Source of the DNA: Alphaproteobacteria bacterium
Lineage (GTDB): Bacteria; Pseudomonadota; Alphaproteobacteria; SMXP01
Assembly (NCBI GenBank): GCA_028285305.1
Contig: JANQPV010000011.1
Location: forward strand, 38,339-102,338
Reading direction: 5' to 3'
DNA: 64,000 bases
Positions 27,547 through 39,298 of the stretch are shown here, in pieces. Position 1 is the first letter of the stretch; each line of letters begins with the position of its first letter. A model generated the notes under the pieces. It searched no databases. It was given only the letters and a program-made list of their open reading frames with translations, and was not told where the DNA came from. Both the position numbers and the translations under genes were made by a program.

Positions 27547-28935
27547 TTACTTGTTCAGCGGAGACCACGCAGGATCGGAAGCGTCTCCCGGCGTGACAAA
27601 GACGCGCTCATTGTATCCGGTGAGATCGACCGACCACAGCCGGGTTGAAAATCCGCGCCCCGTATTGTCGACGGATCTGGTTTCTTTAAAGAACACCATC
27701 ACCCGGCCATTGGGGGACCAGTCGGGCCCCTCGGCATGATAGCCGGATGTCAAAACGCGTTCGCCGCTTCCATCCGGGCGGATAACACCAATAAAGAATT
27801 GGCCTTGGTACTGCTTGGTAAAGGAAATGTAATCGCCACGGGGTGACCACACAGGCGTTCCATAGCGGCCTTTGCCAAAGGTGATCCGCTCGATATCCGA
27901 GCCGTCCGCGTTCATCACATAGATTTGAGAGGATCCGCCGCGGTCCGAGTTAAACGTAATACGCCGAGCGTCGGGAGAGTAGGACGGAGATGTATCAATA
28001 GCCGGTGAACTCGTGAGCCGCTGTTGCCGACGTGTACGGAGGTCAAGCGTGTAGATGTCCGAGTTCCCGTTCCGCTCCAAACTCATTATAACCGTGTCGC
28101 CGGACGGCGAGAATCGGGGCGCAAACGTCATACCCGGAAAGTCGCCGACGACTTCTTGGCGACCATTATCCAGATTATACAAGTAGACCCGCGGTGCCCC
28201 CGCCGCATACGACAGATAAACAATCTCCTGTCGGTTTGGGCTGAACCGTGGGGTCAAAACCAAATTGTCTCCGGAAGTCAGGAACAGTGGATTCGCCCCG
28301 TCCTGGTCCATGATCGCCAGCCGCTTGACGCGCCGGCCCTTGGGGCCACTTTCGGCAACGAAGACAATCCGTGTATCGAAATAGCCGGATTCGCCGGTCA
28401 GTCTTTTGTAGATGGCATCCGAAACCAAATGTCCGACCCGTCGCCAGTTTTCCGGCGAGGTGAAAAACTGCAGGCCGAGCATTTGCTGTTCCGCGAAAAC
28501 GTCCCAAAGGCGGAATTCGACCTTGAGGCGTCCGTCTTGTTCCATCGAAATCTTGCCACTGACGAGTGCGAGAGAATCGATAATGCGCCAGTCGCCAAAA
28601 CGCGGCGTCTGTTCGATGGAGATGCCCTTTTGAATGAACGAGCGCGGGTCGAGGGGACGGAAAAGACCGGACCTGCTAAGATTATTTGTGATGACCCTGG
28701 TGACGTCGGCACCGATCTCGGCCTCTTCCGGCGAGGCGCCGGTAAAATCGGGAATGGAAATGGCAATAGGATCGACATTGCCCTGTGTAATGTCGATCTC
28801 CAACAACGCGTGTGCCGGGCTTATCAAAACAAATAGGAGCGCTATGCCGGGCATCCACCGCGAAAATAGATCTGCTGCGATGCCCCTCATGAAGCTGATT
28901 GGACCTTGTCGTCTTCTTGTCATGTTCATGTTCAC
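27547..28935 (-). CDS. tolB: Tol-Pal system beta propeller repeat protein TolB
   Basis: Repeated FSPxG/D...Y.. propeller motifs, e.g. [72 protein letters not shown]. Confidence 0.97.
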   Translation of the reverse strand: MNMNMTRRRQGPISFMRGIAADLFSRWMPGIALLFVLISPAHALLEIDITQGNVDPIAISIPDFTGASPEEAEIGADVTRVITNNLSRSGLFRPLDPRSFIQKGISIEQTPRFGDWRIIDSLALVSGKISMEQDGRLKVEFRLWDVFAEQQMLGLQFFTSPENWRRVGHLVSDAIYKRLTGESGYFDTRIVFVAESGPKGRRVKRLAIMDQDGANPLFLTSGDNLVLTPRFSPNRQEIVYLSYAAGAPRVYLYNLDNGRQEVVGDFPGMTFAPRFSPSGDTVIMSLERNGNSDIYTLDLRTRRQQRLTSSPAIDTSPSYSPDARRITFNSDRGGSSQIYVMNADGSDIERITFGKGRYGTPVWSPRGDYISFTKQYQGQFFIGVIRPDGSGERVLTSGYHAEGPDWSPNGRVMVFFKETRSVDNTGRGFSTRLWSVDLTGYNERVFVTPGDASDPAWSPLNK

Positions 28936-28996
28936 CTCAATTCAACTGGACTTGTGACGACAATGACAAAGTCATCATCGTCCTACACACATGTCG

Positions 28997-29905
28997 TTAT
29001 CGCAACATTTGCGACGGATCGAAATTTAACTTTAGGATTTTCCAATTTTGATATTTGTCTTGCGGCATCTGGTACGGAGCGCATCTTTGGATGGCCCGTG
29101 CGGCGCTTTCGGCCGCGACACGATAGAATGAGTTTGACTGAAGAGAAAACTGTCCGGACTCAATGAGCTTGGGCGCGCGGGACAGCGAGCCGTCGGGATT
29201 GAGATGAACCTCGAACGAAACGCGCAACTCCTCCGAATTTGCGGCGCCGGCCGGAACATTCCAACATTTCCTCATTTGTATGCGGAACGCATCGATCTCG
29301 CTTACCGTTAGAGCAGTCTGCAATCCGGCGCCTCGATTGGGCGCAGCCTCCGTGGCGGGCTCACTCGGCGCTTCCGGCTGCTTTTCTTCTTCCGGCATCT
29401 TATCCAGGAGAGCGGCAACATCAGCGAGAAACTCGTCCTGGGGGACTTCCGGTTCTGGTTCTGGTTCCGGCTCCACTTTTACAATCTCAGGCTCCGGTGG
29501 AGGCGTGGGCTTGGTCACAGGTCTGACGTTCGGTACGGGGGCCGGCGGTTCTTCTTTCACCACTTGCTCTGGTTCGGGCTCGGGGGCGGGCTCAGGTTCC
29601 GCTTCCTCGGGAAGCGGTACGATCTCAGGCTCTTCTTCAATAACTTCTGGCTCCGGTTCTGGTTCCGGCTCGCGCATCGCCAATTGCTCAGGTTGCGGCT
29701 CTTCCGGTTCGGGCGGCTCCTCTACAGGTTCTTCTTGCGCGGGCTCGGCACTCGACATGATATTGGTTTCTTCGCCGATGGTAATCAGCTCCACGGGCAG
29801 GGCGACATAGTCATTGGCAGGCTCAAACGCCGCCGGGACCGCGAACACTGTAAACAGCAGCGCTCCTGCGTGAACTGTCCCGGAGATGAAAACGCCTACA
29901 CGCAC
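28997..29905 (-). CDS. tolA: TolA-like protein with Pro/Glu-rich linker and TonB/TolA C-terminal domain
   Basis: Position between tolR and tolB; N-terminal TM, long EPEPEP linker, C-terminal RIQMRKCWNVPAGAANSEELRVSFEVHLNPDGSLS. Confidence 0.9.
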   Translation of the reverse strand: MRVGVFISGTVHAGALLFTVFAVPAAFEPANDYVALPVELITIGEETNIMSSAEPAQEEPVEEPPEPEEPQPEQLAMREPEPEPEPEVIEEEPEIVPLPEEAEPEPAPEPEPEQVVKEEPPAPVPNVRPVTKPTPPPEPEIVKVEPEPEPEPEVPQDEFLADVAALLDKMPEEEKQPEAPSEPATEAAPNRGAGLQTALTVSEIDAFRIQMRKCWNVPAGAANSEELRVSFEVHLNPDGSLSRAPKLIESGQFSLQSNSFYRVAAESAARAIQRCAPYQMPQDKYQNWKILKLNFDPSQMLR

Positions 29906-29914
29906 GGCCTTATC

Positions 29915-30364
29915 CTAAGAGTTGGCGCCGCTTTCTGGGTCGTTGATCAAGGCGATGCGGCGAAATCCAGCGCTGTTCAGCGCACCCATCACTTTCATGA
30001 CACGGCCATAGTCTACGGTTCGGTCACCACGGACATAGATCCGCTCATCATATCCGTTTTTGGCGATGGCAACGACTTTCGGGGTCAACTCATCCAAGGC
30101 AATCTCCGTCTCCTGAAGATAAATCGTACCATCGGCTTGAATGGTGACGGTCAGCGGTTCTTCTTCTTCAGTTAGAGATTTTGCTTTTGTCTGAGGTAGG
30201 TCTACCGGCACCCCTACGGTAAGCAAAGGAGCAGCGACCATAAATACGATCAAAAGCACGAGCATCACGTCCACCATCGGCGTGACGTTGATTTCACTCA
30301 TGTATGGGGATCCGCGGCGCCGACTTGAATGGCGCGAAGGGGGCCGGCCCAATTGAACGCCCAT
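29915..30364 (-). CDS. tolR: Tol-Pal system protein TolR (ExbD family)
   Basis: MSEINVTPMVDVMLVLLIVFMVAAPLLTVGVPVDLPQTKA. Confidence 0.95.
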   Translation of the reverse strand: MGVQLGRPPSRHSSRRRGSPYMSEINVTPMVDVMLVLLIVFMVAAPLLTVGVPVDLPQTKAKSLTEEEEPLTVTIQADGTIYLQETEIALDELTPKVVAIAKNGYDERIYVRGDRTVDYGRVMKVMGALNSAGFRRIALINDPESGANS

Positions 30365-30365
30365 C

Positions 30366-31079
30366 CTAGTACTCCCCGCCGTCCATTTGTCTGGACACGA
30401 CGTTGGTGAATTCATCCGCAAACGTATCCAAACGGGTAGCATACCGATTCATGTCGTTACTGAACTTATTGTATGCCATGACCGCTGGAATCGCGGCCAG
30501 CAGTCCAAGAGCAGTCGCAAAAAGCGCCTCCGCAATCCCTGGCGCCACCACAGCTAAGTTTGTGTCCCGGCTGATCGCAATGGACTGAAAAGAGTTCATG
30601 ATGCCCCAAACGGTGCCAAACAGACCGATAAAGGGCGCAACTGAACCGATCGTCGCGAGTGTGGGCAAATTCCGTTCGATGCGTCCAAGTTCTTTTGTGA
30701 TTGTCACCGACATGGTGCGGCTGAGGCGGTCTTCCACAGGCAACGAGCCCCCGCCAAATTCATAAATGTTCTCCCATTCCTTCATCGCTGCAGAAAACAC
30801 AACGGCCATCGGGTGATCTTTGCGCTGACCAACCCTTTTATGTACTTCTTCTAAGGGTCGGCCGGACCAGAACACATTCTCGAAGGACTTTGCTTTGGAG
30901 TTCAAAATGCCGAACGACAACCATTTGTCGATGATAATCGCCCATGTCCAAACTGAAAAAACCAACAACACGATCATCACGGACTTAACCACCCAGTCCG
31001 CCATCATGAAAAGACCCCACACGGAGAAATCAAGTGCGGCTGCCGAGTTTACGCCTTCGGCAATTACGGTGGTATCCAT
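30366..31079 (-). CDS. tolQ: Tol-Pal system protein TolQ
   Basis: LPTLATIGSVAPFIGLFGTVWGIMNSFQSIAISRDTNLAVVAPGIAEALFATALGLLAAIPAVMAYNKF. Confidence 0.96.
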   Translation of the reverse strand: MDTTVIAEGVNSAAALDFSVWGLFMMADWVVKSVMIVLLVFSVWTWAIIIDKWLSFGILNSKAKSFENVFWSGRPLEEVHKRVGQRKDHPMAVVFSAAMKEWENIYEFGGGSLPVEDRLSRTMSVTITKELGRIERNLPTLATIGSVAPFIGLFGTVWGIMNSFQSIAISRDTNLAVVAPGIAEALFATALGLLAAIPAVMAYNKFSNDMNRYATRLDTFADEFTNVVSRQMDGGEY

Positions 31080-31416
31080 TGTTACTCCTGAGCCCCCGTT
31101 CTAATGATCAAACTGGTCATGCCATTGCATGCTTAACGAAGTTTTAAATGCTCTGGGCCAAAAGGCCGGATTCGCCGTCTTGGCCTGTACTCCACTCCAG
31201 ATTTGCATTCGCTTATTTGGCATTCGGCAAGAGCTGCCGACCACACGCCTGTCAATGTCCTCAAAAATATGTCGAAACTACGTCTCGCTCGGAAGTCGGC
31301 ACGAGCCGAAGGAGAGAATTTGGCACCAGATCGTTGGATCGTGAATTTTCCGGTCGACCTTGTACCGCACTCAATCGGATGAGCGTGTAATATGTCCTGT
31401 CACAATTGTATCACTC

Positions 31417-31866
31417 TTACTCAAGGGTCGTCACATGGGATGAGATGATCTCTCTTATGTTTGCCGGAATGCGGGTCGGTTTCCCAGTATTCGTGATGCA
31501 GGCGGCTTGAATGTCGGCACGGATGAGCTCGTCGTCGCGCCGCGTGATGACTTGAGAACCGAATAGACGGGCGCCCGTAACTTTGGTGTAAGCCGTTTTG
31601 ACGTCGAGAATATCATCGATTCGCGCCGGCCGCAGAAAGTCAATTTCCATACGTATGATTGTCCACGCGATCGGCGGCTCAAGGGCCATGAGCTCGTGGT
31701 GGTGGATGCCCATTAGCCTAAGGCAGTCGCTTCGTCCCCGTTCCAGATAGCGCAAGTAATTGGCATGATAGACGATGCCCGAGAAGTCGGTATCTTCGTA
31801 ATAGATCCTCACCGGTCTCACATGGATACCGCCGCGAAACTCTCCTGCGCTGGCATCACCTGACAC
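31417..31866 (-). CDS. ybgC: tol-pal system-associated acyl-CoA thioesterase
   Basis: VRIYYEDTDFSGIVYHANYLRYLERGRSDCLRLMGI. Confidence 0.95.
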   Translation of the reverse strand: MSGDASAGEFRGGIHVRPVRIYYEDTDFSGIVYHANYLRYLERGRSDCLRLMGIHHHELMALEPPIAWTIIRMEIDFLRPARIDDILDVKTAYTKVTGARLFGSQVITRRDDELIRADIQAACITNTGKPTRIPANIREIISSHVTTLE

Positions 31867-31868
31867 AA

Positions 31869-32903
31869 TCAGACTCCGTCCAAACCCATTTGCGGGTCAT
31901 TGCTCGGCGTCGGCAGGCCCAAATGACCAAAAGCGTGCGGTGTGAGCACCCGGCCCCGCGGGGTCCGCTGAACCATGCCCAATTGGATGAGATAAGGTTC
32001 AATGACTTCTTCGAGCGCATCACGTGCTTCACTCAAAGAGGCGGCAATGGTTTCCACACCTACCGGTCCGCCTCCGAACTTCTCGGCAATCGTCCGCAAA
32101 TACCGATGATCCATCGCATCCAATCCGGCTTTGTCGACTTCTAAGCGAGACAGAGCCCGGTCCGCACACGACGCATCGATGATGTCTACACCGTCGACGG
32201 CAGCAAAGTCGCGCACGCGTCTCAGCAACCGTTCCGCCACACGGGGCGTTCCCCTCGACCGTGTGGCGATTTCGTGCGCCCCCTCTTCGCTGACGGACAG
32301 CTTGAGCAAGTCCGCAGCGCGCGCAATGATGGTCTTGAGTTCATCGTGCGAATAATAGTTCAGCCGAACAGGGATGCCGAACCGGTCCCGCAAAGGAGTG
32401 GTGAGCAACCCGGATCTGGTGGTGGCACCCACCAGGGTAAAGCGAGCCAAATCGATTCGCACGGAGCGCGCAGCCGGCCCCTCACCGATGATCAAATCCA
32501 GCTGAAAATCCTCCATCGCCGGGTAAAGGATTTCTTCGACAGCGGGGGACAAGCGATGGATCTCGTCGATGAAGAGCACGTCATGGGAGTCAAGATTGGT
32601 CAACAGCGCCGCGAGGTCTCCGGCTTTCGCAATCACCGGACCGGAGGTTGCACGAAAACCGACGCCCAATTCCTTAGCGATGATCTGGGCGAGCGTTGTC
32701 TTTCCAAGTCCCGGCGGACCGTGAAAAAGAACATGATCAAGTGCATCTCCCCGCGATTTGGCGGCTGAGATAAAGACATTCAGATTCTCGCGCGCGTCCC
32801 GCTGGCCGATAAACGCGGTCAGGGTTTGCGGTCTTAGGCTGCCCTCGGGAGGATCATCGTCGCGCGTGGCGGGCTCAACCAGTCGTTCGGGGAGAACGGA
32901 CAT
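31869..32903 (-). CDS. ruvB: Holliday junction branch migration DNA helicase RuvB
   Basis: [46 protein letters not shown]. Confidence 0.98.
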   Translation of the reverse strand: MSVLPERLVEPATRDDDPPEGSLRPQTLTAFIGQRDARENLNVFISAAKSRGDALDHVLFHGPPGLGKTTLAQIIAKELGVGFRATSGPVIAKAGDLAALLTNLDSHDVLFIDEIHRLSPAVEEILYPAMEDFQLDLIIGEGPAARSVRIDLARFTLVGATTRSGLLTTPLRDRFGIPVRLNYYSHDELKTIIARAADLLKLSVSEEGAHEIATRSRGTPRVAERLLRRVRDFAAVDGVDIIDASCADRALSRLEVDKAGLDAMDHRYLRTIAEKFGGGPVGVETIAASLSEARDALEEVIEPYLIQLGMVQRTPRGRVLTPHAFGHLGLPTPSNDPQMGLDGV

Positions 32904-32924
32904 CTCTTTTGTCTCGCCTATTTG

Positions 32925-33569
32925 TTATCTCGCGATTTCAACGAGCGCCTTTTTTAGGAGCTCGTCAATAGGAGGATCATTCTCACTTCCGCGCTGAACT
33001 GCGGCAACCACATCTCGGGCGCGCGATTCATTATAGCCGAGATTCACCAGCGCCGATATGGCATCGCGTCGAACGATAAGGTCATTTGGCGCATCATCGC
33101 TCTTTCCTACCGCGGCGACTTGCCCCTTGGCGTTCGCGATATCGCCGACCGGTGCGAAGATCCCTCGCGGAAGGGGTTTATCGCTCAGCTCGGCCACAAG
33201 GCGGCTCGCCAGTTTTGGCCCCACGCCAGTTGCCCGGCTGAACGGCCCTTTGTCACCGCCGGTTACGGCCAGTTCGAGTTCTGCCGGCGAGCTTACTTCC
33301 AAAATCGCCAAGGCCACGCGCGCGCCGACGCCCTGTACTGATTGCAGATGGGTAAACCATTCACGCTCCAGGGTGGATAAGAACCCAAAGAGTTTGATCG
33401 AATCTTCGCGGACATGGGTTTCGATAAAAAGCGAGGTGGGCCGACCATCCGTCGGAACACTCGTGCGCGTTTGCAGCGTACAGTGAACAACATACCCAAC
33501 GCCATTGACGTCGACCAGCAGCCAGTCTTCGCCAACAGAATCGACTTGTCCGGTCAGTTTCCCGATCAT
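32925..33569 (-). CDS. ruvA: Holliday junction branch migration protein RuvA
   Basis: [56 protein letters not shown]. Confidence 0.96.
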   Translation of the reverse strand: MIGKLTGQVDSVGEDWLLVDVNGVGYVVHCTLQTRTSVPTDGRPTSLFIETHVREDSIKLFGFLSTLEREWFTHLQSVQGVGARVALAILEVSSPAELELAVTGGDKGPFSRATGVGPKLASRLVAELSDKPLPRGIFAPVGDIANAKGQVAAVGKSDDAPNDLIVRRDAISALVNLGYNESRARDVVAAVQRGSENDPPIDELLKKALVEIAR

Positions 33570-34072
33570 CGCGTAAGCGCCGCCTCGAGCACGGGGGAGG
33601 ACATATGGTGCGCATGACAGATCGCAGTTGCCAAAGCGTCGGCCGCATCTGCTTCCCGAACATTTGACTTGGGCAAGAGCATTTCGACCATCATGCGGAT
33701 TTGATCCTTTGTCGCGTGACCGCTGCCGACCACAGATTTCTTGATGAGGTTGGGGGCGTACTCCGACACGGGCAAGCCCACAAGTGCGGGGGTCAGCAGA
33801 CAAATGGAACGCGCCTGGCCGAGTTTCAGCGCCCCCTTAGGGTCTTTGTTCACAAAGGTCAATTCGACCGCAGCGCAATCGGGGGCATGCTCGTTCAGCA
33901 CAGCGTTCAGACCTTCAAACAACTGCACCAACCGGTCCGCGAGAGGAGAGCCTTGAGACGATTTGATTGTTCCGTGCGCAACGTGGCGCAACGAACTGCC
34001 CTCAGACGTGATAACCCCCCAACCGGTGCGTTGCAGTCCAGGGTCCAGGCCAAGCACCCGGCGTTCGGTCAT
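33566..34072 (-). CDS. ruvC: crossover junction endodeoxyribonuclease RuvC
   Basis: [50 protein letters not shown] overlap with ruvA. Confidence 0.97.
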   Translation of the reverse strand: MTERRVLGLDPGLQRTGWGVITSEGSSLRHVAHGTIKSSQGSPLADRLVQLFEGLNAVLNEHAPDCAAVELTFVNKDPKGALKLGQARSICLLTPALVGLPVSEYAPNLIKKSVVGSGHATKDQIRMMVEMLLPKSNVREADAADALATAICHAHHMSSPVLEAALTR

Positions 34073-34092
34073 CTCGTCCTCAACGTTGTCAG

Positions 34093-34839
34093 CTAGCCGG
34101 CAAGACTCGCCATTTCCTCATCAGAGATATCAAAATTGGCGTAGACATTCTGAACGTCGTCATTGTCGTCAAGGGACTCCAGCAATTTCATAAGCGTACT
34201 TACGCTGTCGCCTGTCACTTCGATTGTATTCTTCGGTCTCCAGATGAGTTTTGCACTTATCGGGTCACCAAAGCGATCTGTCAGTGCCGCCGCGACATCG
34301 CTTAAGTCCGTGTCCGCACAAAAGATCTCGTGGCCATCTTCGCTTGAGACGCAATCCTCCGCACCGCTATCGATGGCCGCCTCCAACACGTCATCGGCCT
34401 TAGCTGTTTCTGCCGGGTAAGTGATGCAACCAACCCTGTCGAACATGAACGAAACGCTGCCGGTCTCGCCAAGATTACCGCCATTCTTTGAGAAGATCGT
34501 TCGCACATCCGATGCCGTTCGGTTCTTATTGTCGGTCATTGCTTCCACAATCAAGCCGATGCCGGCGGGGCCAAATCCTTCATAGCGTATTTCATCATAT
34601 GATTCGCCATCATTGCCTTGGCTTTTCTTAACGGCGCGCTCGATATTGTCCTTTGGCATATTGTTGGCGCGCGCCTCTTGGATCGCCAGGCGGAGCCGCG
34701 GATTCTGATCGGGGTCGGGTGCGCCGATTTTCGCCGCAACGGTGATCTCTTTGGCCAGGCGTGAAAAGAGCTTCGAGCGCTTCTTATCCTGCGCGCCTTT
34801 GCGGTGCATTATGTTTTTGAATTTGGAATGGCCTGCCAT
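34093..34839 (-). CDS. yebC: YebC/PmpR family transcriptional/translational regulator
   Basis: [72 protein letters not shown]. Confidence 0.97.
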   Translation of the reverse strand: MAGHSKFKNIMHRKGAQDKKRSKLFSRLAKEITVAAKIGAPDPDQNPRLRLAIQEARANNMPKDNIERAVKKSQGNDGESYDEIRYEGFGPAGIGLIVEAMTDNKNRTASDVRTIFSKNGGNLGETGSVSFMFDRVGCITYPAETAKADDVLEAAIDSGAEDCVSSEDGHEIFCADTDLSDVAAALTDRFGDPISAKLIWRPKNTIEVTGDSVSTLMKLLESLDDNDDVQNVYANFDISDEEMASLAG

Positions 34840-35149
34840 CTGTATTCTGTCGATTGCGTTCACACATGCGCGACGAACAACATCATCGACCGGAGGAAGC
34901 TCCTCTCAGAGTTGCGCGGAAAGCACATTAACCTTCGCGCATTCGACTGAATTATTTATCGCGCCGGAGCTTTAGCACATTTCATTTTCACAAGTGAAGG
35001 TTTTCCCTCGTATTTACGCCACCGCCCAAGTTATGCACAGGGCCTAAAGCCCTTTAGTTAACTATGTATTTTAACTCCTTTTAGGTTTTGATTCGTGTTC
35101 GTAAAGTGTTAGACGTACCCAAGAATGTTGGGAGAGGACCAGGCGATTC

Positions 35150-35401
35150 ATGCTGGATGCCCAGAAGATAACGAATAAATTGCCTGTTCTTGCAGCAGAT
35201 GCGGCCGTTGCATCGATCAACATCGTGCTGGATGCCATGTACGAATCTGAGGTAGGGCTTATCCGCTTACAAACCATAACCCGGATTCAATCCCTTGCAC
35301 TAAAGACCGGTGAAGCCAATCGGATCATTGAACAGCGGCTTATGGTTCAGCCAGCGGACGAAGGTGACGACCTCGTTCCGTCCTTGGAAGCGCTGGTCTA
35401 G
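35150..35401 (+). CDS. hypothetical protein (83 aa)
   Basis: Intact ORF with purine-rich upstream GGGAGAGGA; no recognisable domain. Confidence 0.55.
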   Translation: MLDAQKITNKLPVLAADAAVASINIVLDAMYESEVGLIRLQTITRIQSLALKTGEANRIIEQRLMVQPADEGDDLVPSLEALV

Positions 35402-35407
35402 CGTACG

Positions 35408-35989
35408 TCAACCACCCGCCGCTTCTATTATACCTTGCTCGGTTGCAATGTAGTCAAGACGCTGATCTTTGGGTTCGACGGGCACACGAGGGACTTCCTG
35501 TTCCGCAAAGGCAAATCCAATCGCCAGCAAAGACCCTGTCTCTCTAAGCGCTGCCAATTTACGATCATAATAGCCGCCCCCATACCCAAGTCTCGCCCCT
35601 GTTCGATCGAACGCCAATAAGGGGGTGACAACCGCACACGGCCGGACTTCTAAAGCATCCGTATGGGGTTGGGGGACACCGAAGGGCCCCGGAGCAAGTG
35701 CGCTCCCCTGCGGCCATTTCAAAAACGCCAGCGTTTTGGTTGTCTGATCCACAACGGGCAAGCAAACTGAATGCCCCGCGTCCCAAATCATTTGGGCGAG
35801 ATGCAGCGTCGAAAGTTCGTCTCTCACAGGATAATAGATCGCGACCATATTGGAGCCGACCCTCAAACGCAGACTTATGAACGACCAAGCGATGTGCGCG
35901 GCCTCAATAGCCGCATCAGGATGCGCCTGCGCCAACTGAGAGCGGCGTTCCGCAGACAGCTTGCGCATCTTTTGCTTGTCCTTGGACAC
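35408..35989 (-). CDS. 5-formyltetrahydrofolate cyclo-ligase
   Basis: VVTPLLAFDRTGARLGYGGGYYDRKLAALRETG; synteny with zapA. Confidence 0.94.
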   Translation of the reverse strand: MSKDKQKMRKLSAERRSQLAQAHPDAAIEAAHIAWSFISLRLRVGSNMVAIYYPVRDELSTLHLAQMIWDAGHSVCLPVVDQTTKTLAFLKWPQGSALAPGPFGVPQPHTDALEVRPCAVVTPLLAFDRTGARLGYGGGYYDRKLAALRETGSLLAIGFAFAEQEVPRVPVEPKDQRLDYIATEQGIIEAAGG

Positions 35990-36079
35990 CGTAAATTCAG
36001 TCAGCGAGAACTCTATCGCATAAAAGTGTTGCCATTCGGCGATGCGCCCAGGGCATCAATATGGTGCCGCGAGAGCCGT

Positions 36080-36235
36080 CGGAGATATATGAATCCTTGT
36101 GGACCTGGAAAACCAGGTGGGCACCGTGTGTCAAGGACCACGATCCAAGACAGGGACAGTTCCCGTTAAGAACTCTTAAGGTCCCCAGGAATCAGACTCC
36201 TAACGCGCTCCGCAGCGACCACATCCAGTTTAGTG
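36080..36235 (-). ncRNA. ssrS: 6S RNA (boundaries approximate)
   Basis: Lies between zapA and 5-FCL, the usual 6S position. Minus strand carries GGACC-TTAAGAGTTCTTAACGGGAACTGTCCC...GGTCC and CCCACCTGG-TTTT-CCAGGTCCACAAGG, like the alphaproteobacterial 6S central bubble and terminal hairpin. Confidence 0.72.
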
Positions 36236-36325
36236 TTACAGAGCTTAATCGACAATCAAGAAAGATGTGACCGCCTCGAAAGACACATCGGCAACACGGT
36301 TCTAGTCGGCTGTTCCAAAAGGTGC

Positions 36326-36697
36326 TCAATTGGGTCGAGGCGCAGGATCAATTTGATCGGTGAGATCTTCAATCCGCTTGGCTGCCGCTTCGAGGATGTC
36401 GGTGACTTTATGTTCGATCGCCGATGACGTTTTGATCGTTTCGTTTTGCGTATCGCGAATCTCTTCGAGCTCTTTTTCCAACGTTTCAACGCGCGCGATC
36501 ATTTCGGAGAGTTCATCGGCAACGACAATGCTGGTGAGGGCGAGCAGGCGCGCATCGCCGATTTGCCCCACGGAATCCACAAGATCTTGCACATGGTTAT
36601 CCACATAGTGGGCCAGTTGGCGAACATGATCTTCCTGTTCGTCCTCACAGGTCACCTTGTACTCTCGGCTATTGATGCTAACGCTGATCTGAGCCAT
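36326..36697 (-). CDS. zapA: cell division protein ZapA
   Basis: MAQISVSINSREYKVTCEDEQEDHVRQLAHYVDNHVQDLVDSVGQIGDARLLALTSIVVADEL. Confidence 0.95.
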   Translation of the reverse strand: MAQISVSINSREYKVTCEDEQEDHVRQLAHYVDNHVQDLVDSVGQIGDARLLALTSIVVADELSEMIARVETLEKELEEIRDTQNETIKTSSAIEHKVTDILEAAAKRIEDLTDQIDPAPRPN

Positions 36698-36714
36698 GCG
36701 CCTTCCTCACAAAT

Positions 36715-37008
36715 TCACGAATTATTGGAGACTTCTCGCGGGTTGTCCTGGCGGAGAATACTCTGAACGTCCTTGATGGCGAGCTCCAACTTCGAAGAGA
36801 TCTCATCCGTCAGACCTTCCAACGCCTTTGAATCGGCTTTCATGGTATCCAGTTCGCCTGCAAGGCGATCTCTATCCTTACTCAGGTTCGCCATGCGCTC
36901 CTCGATTTCCTCTGGAGTTTTGTGGTGTTGCATACGCTCCCTAACTGTGGTTTCAAGCGTGTCGAGGGCATTAAAGAAACGATCGAATGTTGTGTCGAGT
37001 TTGCTCAT
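36715..37008 (-). CDS. DUF4164 family coiled-coil protein
   Basis: Short coiled coil directly upstream of zapA in the same operon: DTTFDRFFNALDTLETTVRERM...LAGELDTMKADSKALEGLTDEISSKLELAIKDVQSIL. Confidence 0.8.
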   Translation of the reverse strand: MSKLDTTFDRFFNALDTLETTVRERMQHHKTPEEIEERMANLSKDRDRLAGELDTMKADSKALEGLTDEISSKLELAIKDVQSILRQDNPREVSNNS

Positions 37009-37270
37009 GGAACTCACTGAATTGGCTTGTGTGGGTACTCGAAGTTTGGGTTGGGTTTGGCGGTGTGACACGTCGCTGCATAAGACAGAATCACACCAAC
37101 CCGACTAGAGGATAGGTATGGCCGAAGGTCGGGTCAACGTGTTGCTTGCCTACGTCAAGGATTTGGTGGTGGTTTGAGCAGTATGCGGACTATTTGCACG
37201 AGCGGTTGAGCCATGTGGCGGCCATCAGTTTGGTTTATGTGTGCTGCATTGAACGGAGAAAAGAAACGGT

Positions 37271-39247
37271 ATGCACGTAACTCACCAAAACATGGCAAAT
37301 GCCATTCGCGCGCTTGCTATGGACGCGGTCCAAGCGGCGAAGAGCGGCCATCCGGGCATGCCCATGGGAATTGCCGATGTCGCAACCGTCCTCTTCACAC
37401 AGCACCTTAAGTTCCATCCGCAGGATCCTCAGTGGCCCGACAGAGACCGGTTTGTCTTGTCTGCAGGCCATGGTTCGATGTTGCTGTATGCGGCTTTGCA
37501 CCTGCTTGGATACAAGGATTTCCCACTGGATGAACTCAAGAAGTTTCGTCAATTGGGAAGCGCCACCGCTGGGCACCCCGAATTCGGTGAAGGCGGCGGC
37601 ATAGAAACAACGACGGGGCCGCTTGGGCAGGGACTCGCCACAGCTGTTGGGATGGCTCTGGCGGAACAATTAATGACCTCGCGATTTGGCAGCGACCTGT
37701 TCGATCACCACACCTACGTCATTGCCAGTGATGGCGATCTGATGGAGGGGATCAGCCATGAAGCGATAGCCCTCGCCGGCCACTTGAATTTATCGAAGTT
37801 GATCGTGCTTTTTGATGACAACGGCATCACTATCGATGGTCCTTTATCTCTTTCGGACTCCACTGATCAGCTTAAGCGGTTTGAAGCGTCCGGCTGGTCG
37901 GTCACTTCCATTTCCGGCCACGATCCATCATCGATTGGCGACGCGATCACTGCCGCAAAAAGCCAAGACCGTCCGAGCCTCATCGCCTGCAAAACCACCA
38001 TCGGCTTCGGCTCACCAAACAAATCAGGCAAGGCCTCGTCACACGGTGCGCCTCTTGGACCGGAAGAAGTCGAACTCGTAAGACAAGAACTAAACTGGCC
38101 GTTCCAAGCCTTTGATATCCCTGAAGATATTCGCAACGCGTGGCGCAGCTCAGGCGAACGTTCAAAGCATGCGTATGATAACTGGGCGGACAACTTTTCC
38201 GCTCTGGCCCCTGAGCAGCGGGCAGAATTGGAAAGGGTGCTCACTGGAAAACTGCCGCCGGACTTTAAGAGCCGGATGGAAGAGTGCATCGCGTCGTTAG
38301 CAGATGAGGCACCCAAGATTGCGACGCGGGCGGCATCTCAAAAAGTTCTCGAGGTGGTCAACGGCGCGGTGCCGGAAACCATCGGCGGTTCCGCTGACCT
38401 CACGGGCTCCAACAACACCAATACCAGTCAAACCCCGGTTGTGAATAAGAACGATTTCACAGGCCGTTTCATTCACTTCGGTATTCGCGAGCACGCCATG
38501 GCGGCGGCCATGAATGGCATGGCCCTGCATGGAGGTCTTATACCTTACAGCGGCACCTTTTTGGTGTTCAGCGATTATTGCCGCCCCGCCATTCGGCTAT
38601 CGGCCCTCATGAAACAAAGGGTCATCTACGTGATGACTCACGATTCCATTGGACTAGGCGAAGACGGACCGACCCACCAGCCGGTCGAGCATCTGGCGGC
38701 ATTGCGTGCCATACCCAACCTCAATGTGTTCCGCCCCGCCGATGCGGTCGAAACGGCGGAATGCTGGCAGATCGCCCTTGAGGCTCAAACGACACCAAGC
38801 GTGATTGCGTTGTCGCGCCAAGCCCTTGAACCGGTCAGAGTGCGTCCGGAGCAACAGAACCTCAGCAGTTTTGGGGCTTATGAGGCGCGGCCCTCCACGA
38901 GCGAAGCCAAAGTCAGCTTGTTCGCCACAGGCTCTGAAGTCGCAATCGCACTCAAGGCGAGCGACCTCCTCGAAGGAGAAGGGATCGCAACTCGTGTGGT
39001 GTCCATGCCCTGCTGGGAACTCTTCGAGCAACAGTCTGCTAACTACCGCCAATCTATACTTGGCGCGTCTTCGGTACGAATCGGCGTCGAAGCGGCCGTA
39101 TCTATGGGCTGGGAACGCTATCTTGGCACGGAAGGTGGATTCATCGGCATGACAGGGTTCGGGGCCAGCGCGCCCTACCAGGACGCCTATGATCACTTTG
39201 GCATTACACCCGAAGCAGTCGCTCAAGCCGCCCGAGCGCGCTTGTAA
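37271..39247 (+). CDS. tkt: transketolase
   Basis: [71 protein letters not shown]. Confidence 0.98.
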   Translation: MHVTHQNMANAIRALAMDAVQAAKSGHPGMPMGIADVATVLFTQHLKFHPQDPQWPDRDRFVLSAGHGSMLLYAALHLLGYKDFPLDELKKFRQLGSATAGHPEFGEGGGIETTTGPLGQGLATAVGMALAEQLMTSRFGSDLFDHHTYVIASDGDLMEGISHEAIALAGHLNLSKLIVLFDDNGITIDGPLSLSDSTDQLKRFEASGWSVTSISGHDPSSIGDAITAAKSQDRPSLIACKTTIGFGSPNKSGKASSHGAPLGPEEVELVRQELNWPFQAFDIPEDIRNAWRSSGERSKHAYDNWADNFSALAPEQRAELERVLTGKLPPDFKSRMEECIASLADEAPKIATRAASQKVLEVVNGAVPETIGGSADLTGSNNTNTSQTPVVNKNDFTGRFIHFGIREHAMAAAMNGMALHGGLIPYSGTFLVFSDYCRPAIRLSALMKQRVIYVMTHDSIGLGEDGPTHQPVEHLAALRAIPNLNVFRPADAVETAECWQIALEAQTTPSVIALSRQALEPVRVRPEQQNLSSFGAYEARPSTSEAKVSLFATGSEVAIALKASDLLEGEGIATRVVSMPCWELFEQQSANYRQSILGASSVRIGVEAAVSMGWERYLGTEGGFIGMTGFGASAPYQDAYDHFGITPEAVAQAARARL

Positions 39248-39298
39248 ATTGGACGAACGCCGCTATAAAGGCGCCAAATCGAATTAAGGAGAGTAGAT

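Noticed and set aside
29440-29760. CRISPR-like or tandem repeat array (ggttctggttccggctc units)
   Set aside because: It is the EPEPEP coding tract of tolA on the minus strand; no spacer structure.
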